A DNA stretch of 6,236 nt from CAYLXP01 sp964387425. Its GTDB lineage: Bacteria > Verrucomicrobiota > Kiritimatiellia > UBA8416. The notes below the pieces were generated by a model. That model searched no databases, had not been told where the DNA came from, and worked only from the letters and a program-made list of their open reading frames with translations. The stretch is from the NCBI GenBank assembly GCA_964387425.1, contig CAYLXP010000197.1, positions 1 to 6,236 on the forward strand, read 5' to 3'. Position numbers and translations under genes: made by a program. Of this stretch, positions 5,903 to 6,236 are shown one piece after another (position 1 is the first letter of the stretch; each line of letters opens with the position of its first letter).

Positions 5903-6236
5903 GTGAAGAAGATTGCAGTATTGATAGCAGGAATGGCGATGTGTTTCATGGCGCATGCCGCAGCTAGCAAACCCAACATCGTCGTTATCTTCAACGACGA
6001 CATGGGCTATGCCGATATCGGCTGTTTCGGCTCGGAGAAGAACAGGACGCCGCGTATCGATAAGATGGCTGAGGAGGGACGGCGGTTCACGGACTTCTAC
6101 GTCGCTTCAGCAGTCTGCTCCGCGTCGCGTGCGGCATTGTTGACCGGCTGCTATCCGCAGCGTGTCGGGGTGCCGGGCGTCTTCTTCCCCAATAAGCAGC
6201 CTGCGCGCGGGCTCGATCCTGAGCACTTCACGATTG
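5903..6236 (+). CDS. Exported type I sulfatase, N-terminal part (3' end outside window)
   Basis: The GTG start follows a strong ribosome binding site, and the frame stays open to the window edge, giving 111 residues of a protein that is usually 450-550 long. Residues 1-21 are a Sec signal peptide: KK, a hydrophobic core IAVLIAGMAMCFM, and cleavage near AHA or AAA. There is no clear lipobox. The mature part opens with the classic sulfatase strand KPNIVVIFNDDMGYADIGCF (23-42); D32 and D33 are the expected metal ligands. The active-site motif is CSASR at 72-76, within CSASRAALLTGCYPQR, so C72 should be matured to formylglycine by a separate enzyme (FGE or anSME type). This is the C-x-A-x-R form of the C/S-x-P/A-x-R signature. 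The protein probably removes sulfate esters from a glycan outside the cytoplasm. The substrate-defining C-terminal part is not in the window. Confidence 0.93.
   Translation, partial: MKKIAVLIAGMAMCFMAHAAASKPNIVVIFNDDMGYADIGCFGSEKNRTPRIDKMAEEGRRFTDFYVASAVCSASRAALLTGCYPQRVGVPGVFFPNKQPARGLDPEHFTI

Overview
The window (moderately GC-rich, all recognisable genes on the + strand) looks like a catabolic region from a PVC-group bacterium (Planctomycetes / Verrucomicrobia / Lentisphaerae / Kiritimatiellae type). That assignment is an inference. It rests on the gene mix (FAD_oxidored-type flavoprotein, Tat-exported Gfo/Idh/MocA oxidoreductase, a large ThuA-HEAT-discoidin protein and an exported sulfatase) and on wide, repeat-filled spacers; no rRNA or marker gene is present.

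Layout: (1) 2-601, the C-terminal 199 residues of an FAD-dependent oxidoreductase whose start lies upstream. (2) 602-956, a 355-base spacer with an elaborate nested inverted-repeat element (698-836). (3) 957-2288, a complete Gfo/Idh/MocA-family oxidoreductase with a twin-arginine signal. (4) 2289-2542, a spacer with a tandem heptamer array, an inverted repeat with two competing pairings, and a degenerate GATTAC-like array. (5) 2543-5650, a 1035-residue secreted protein: signal peptide, ThuA-like domain, a long HEAT-type helical-repeat region, and a C-terminal F5/8 type C (discoidin) domain. (6) 5651-5902, a spacer in which four short inverted repeats lie end to end (5679-5740). (7) 5903-6236, the first 111 residues of a type I sulfatase starting at GTG, cut off by the window end.

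How the genes may work together: three of the four proteins carry export signals (Tat, Sec, Sec); the N-terminus of the flavoprotein is outside the window. A Gfo/Idh oxidoreductase beside a ThuA-domain protein recalls the thuB/thuA pair of rhizobial trehalose use, in which sugars are oxidised by the Gfo/Idh partner. With a sulfatase downstream, the set suggests processing of a (sulfated) glycan or glycoside outside the cytoplasm, possibly with sugar-ring oxidation. The substrate cannot be read from the sequence. Gaps of 355, 254 and 252 bases argue against one tight operon. Each spacer holds a different repeat class. The strongest non-coding signal is the 698-836 element, whose two arms differ mainly by compensatory base-pair changes.
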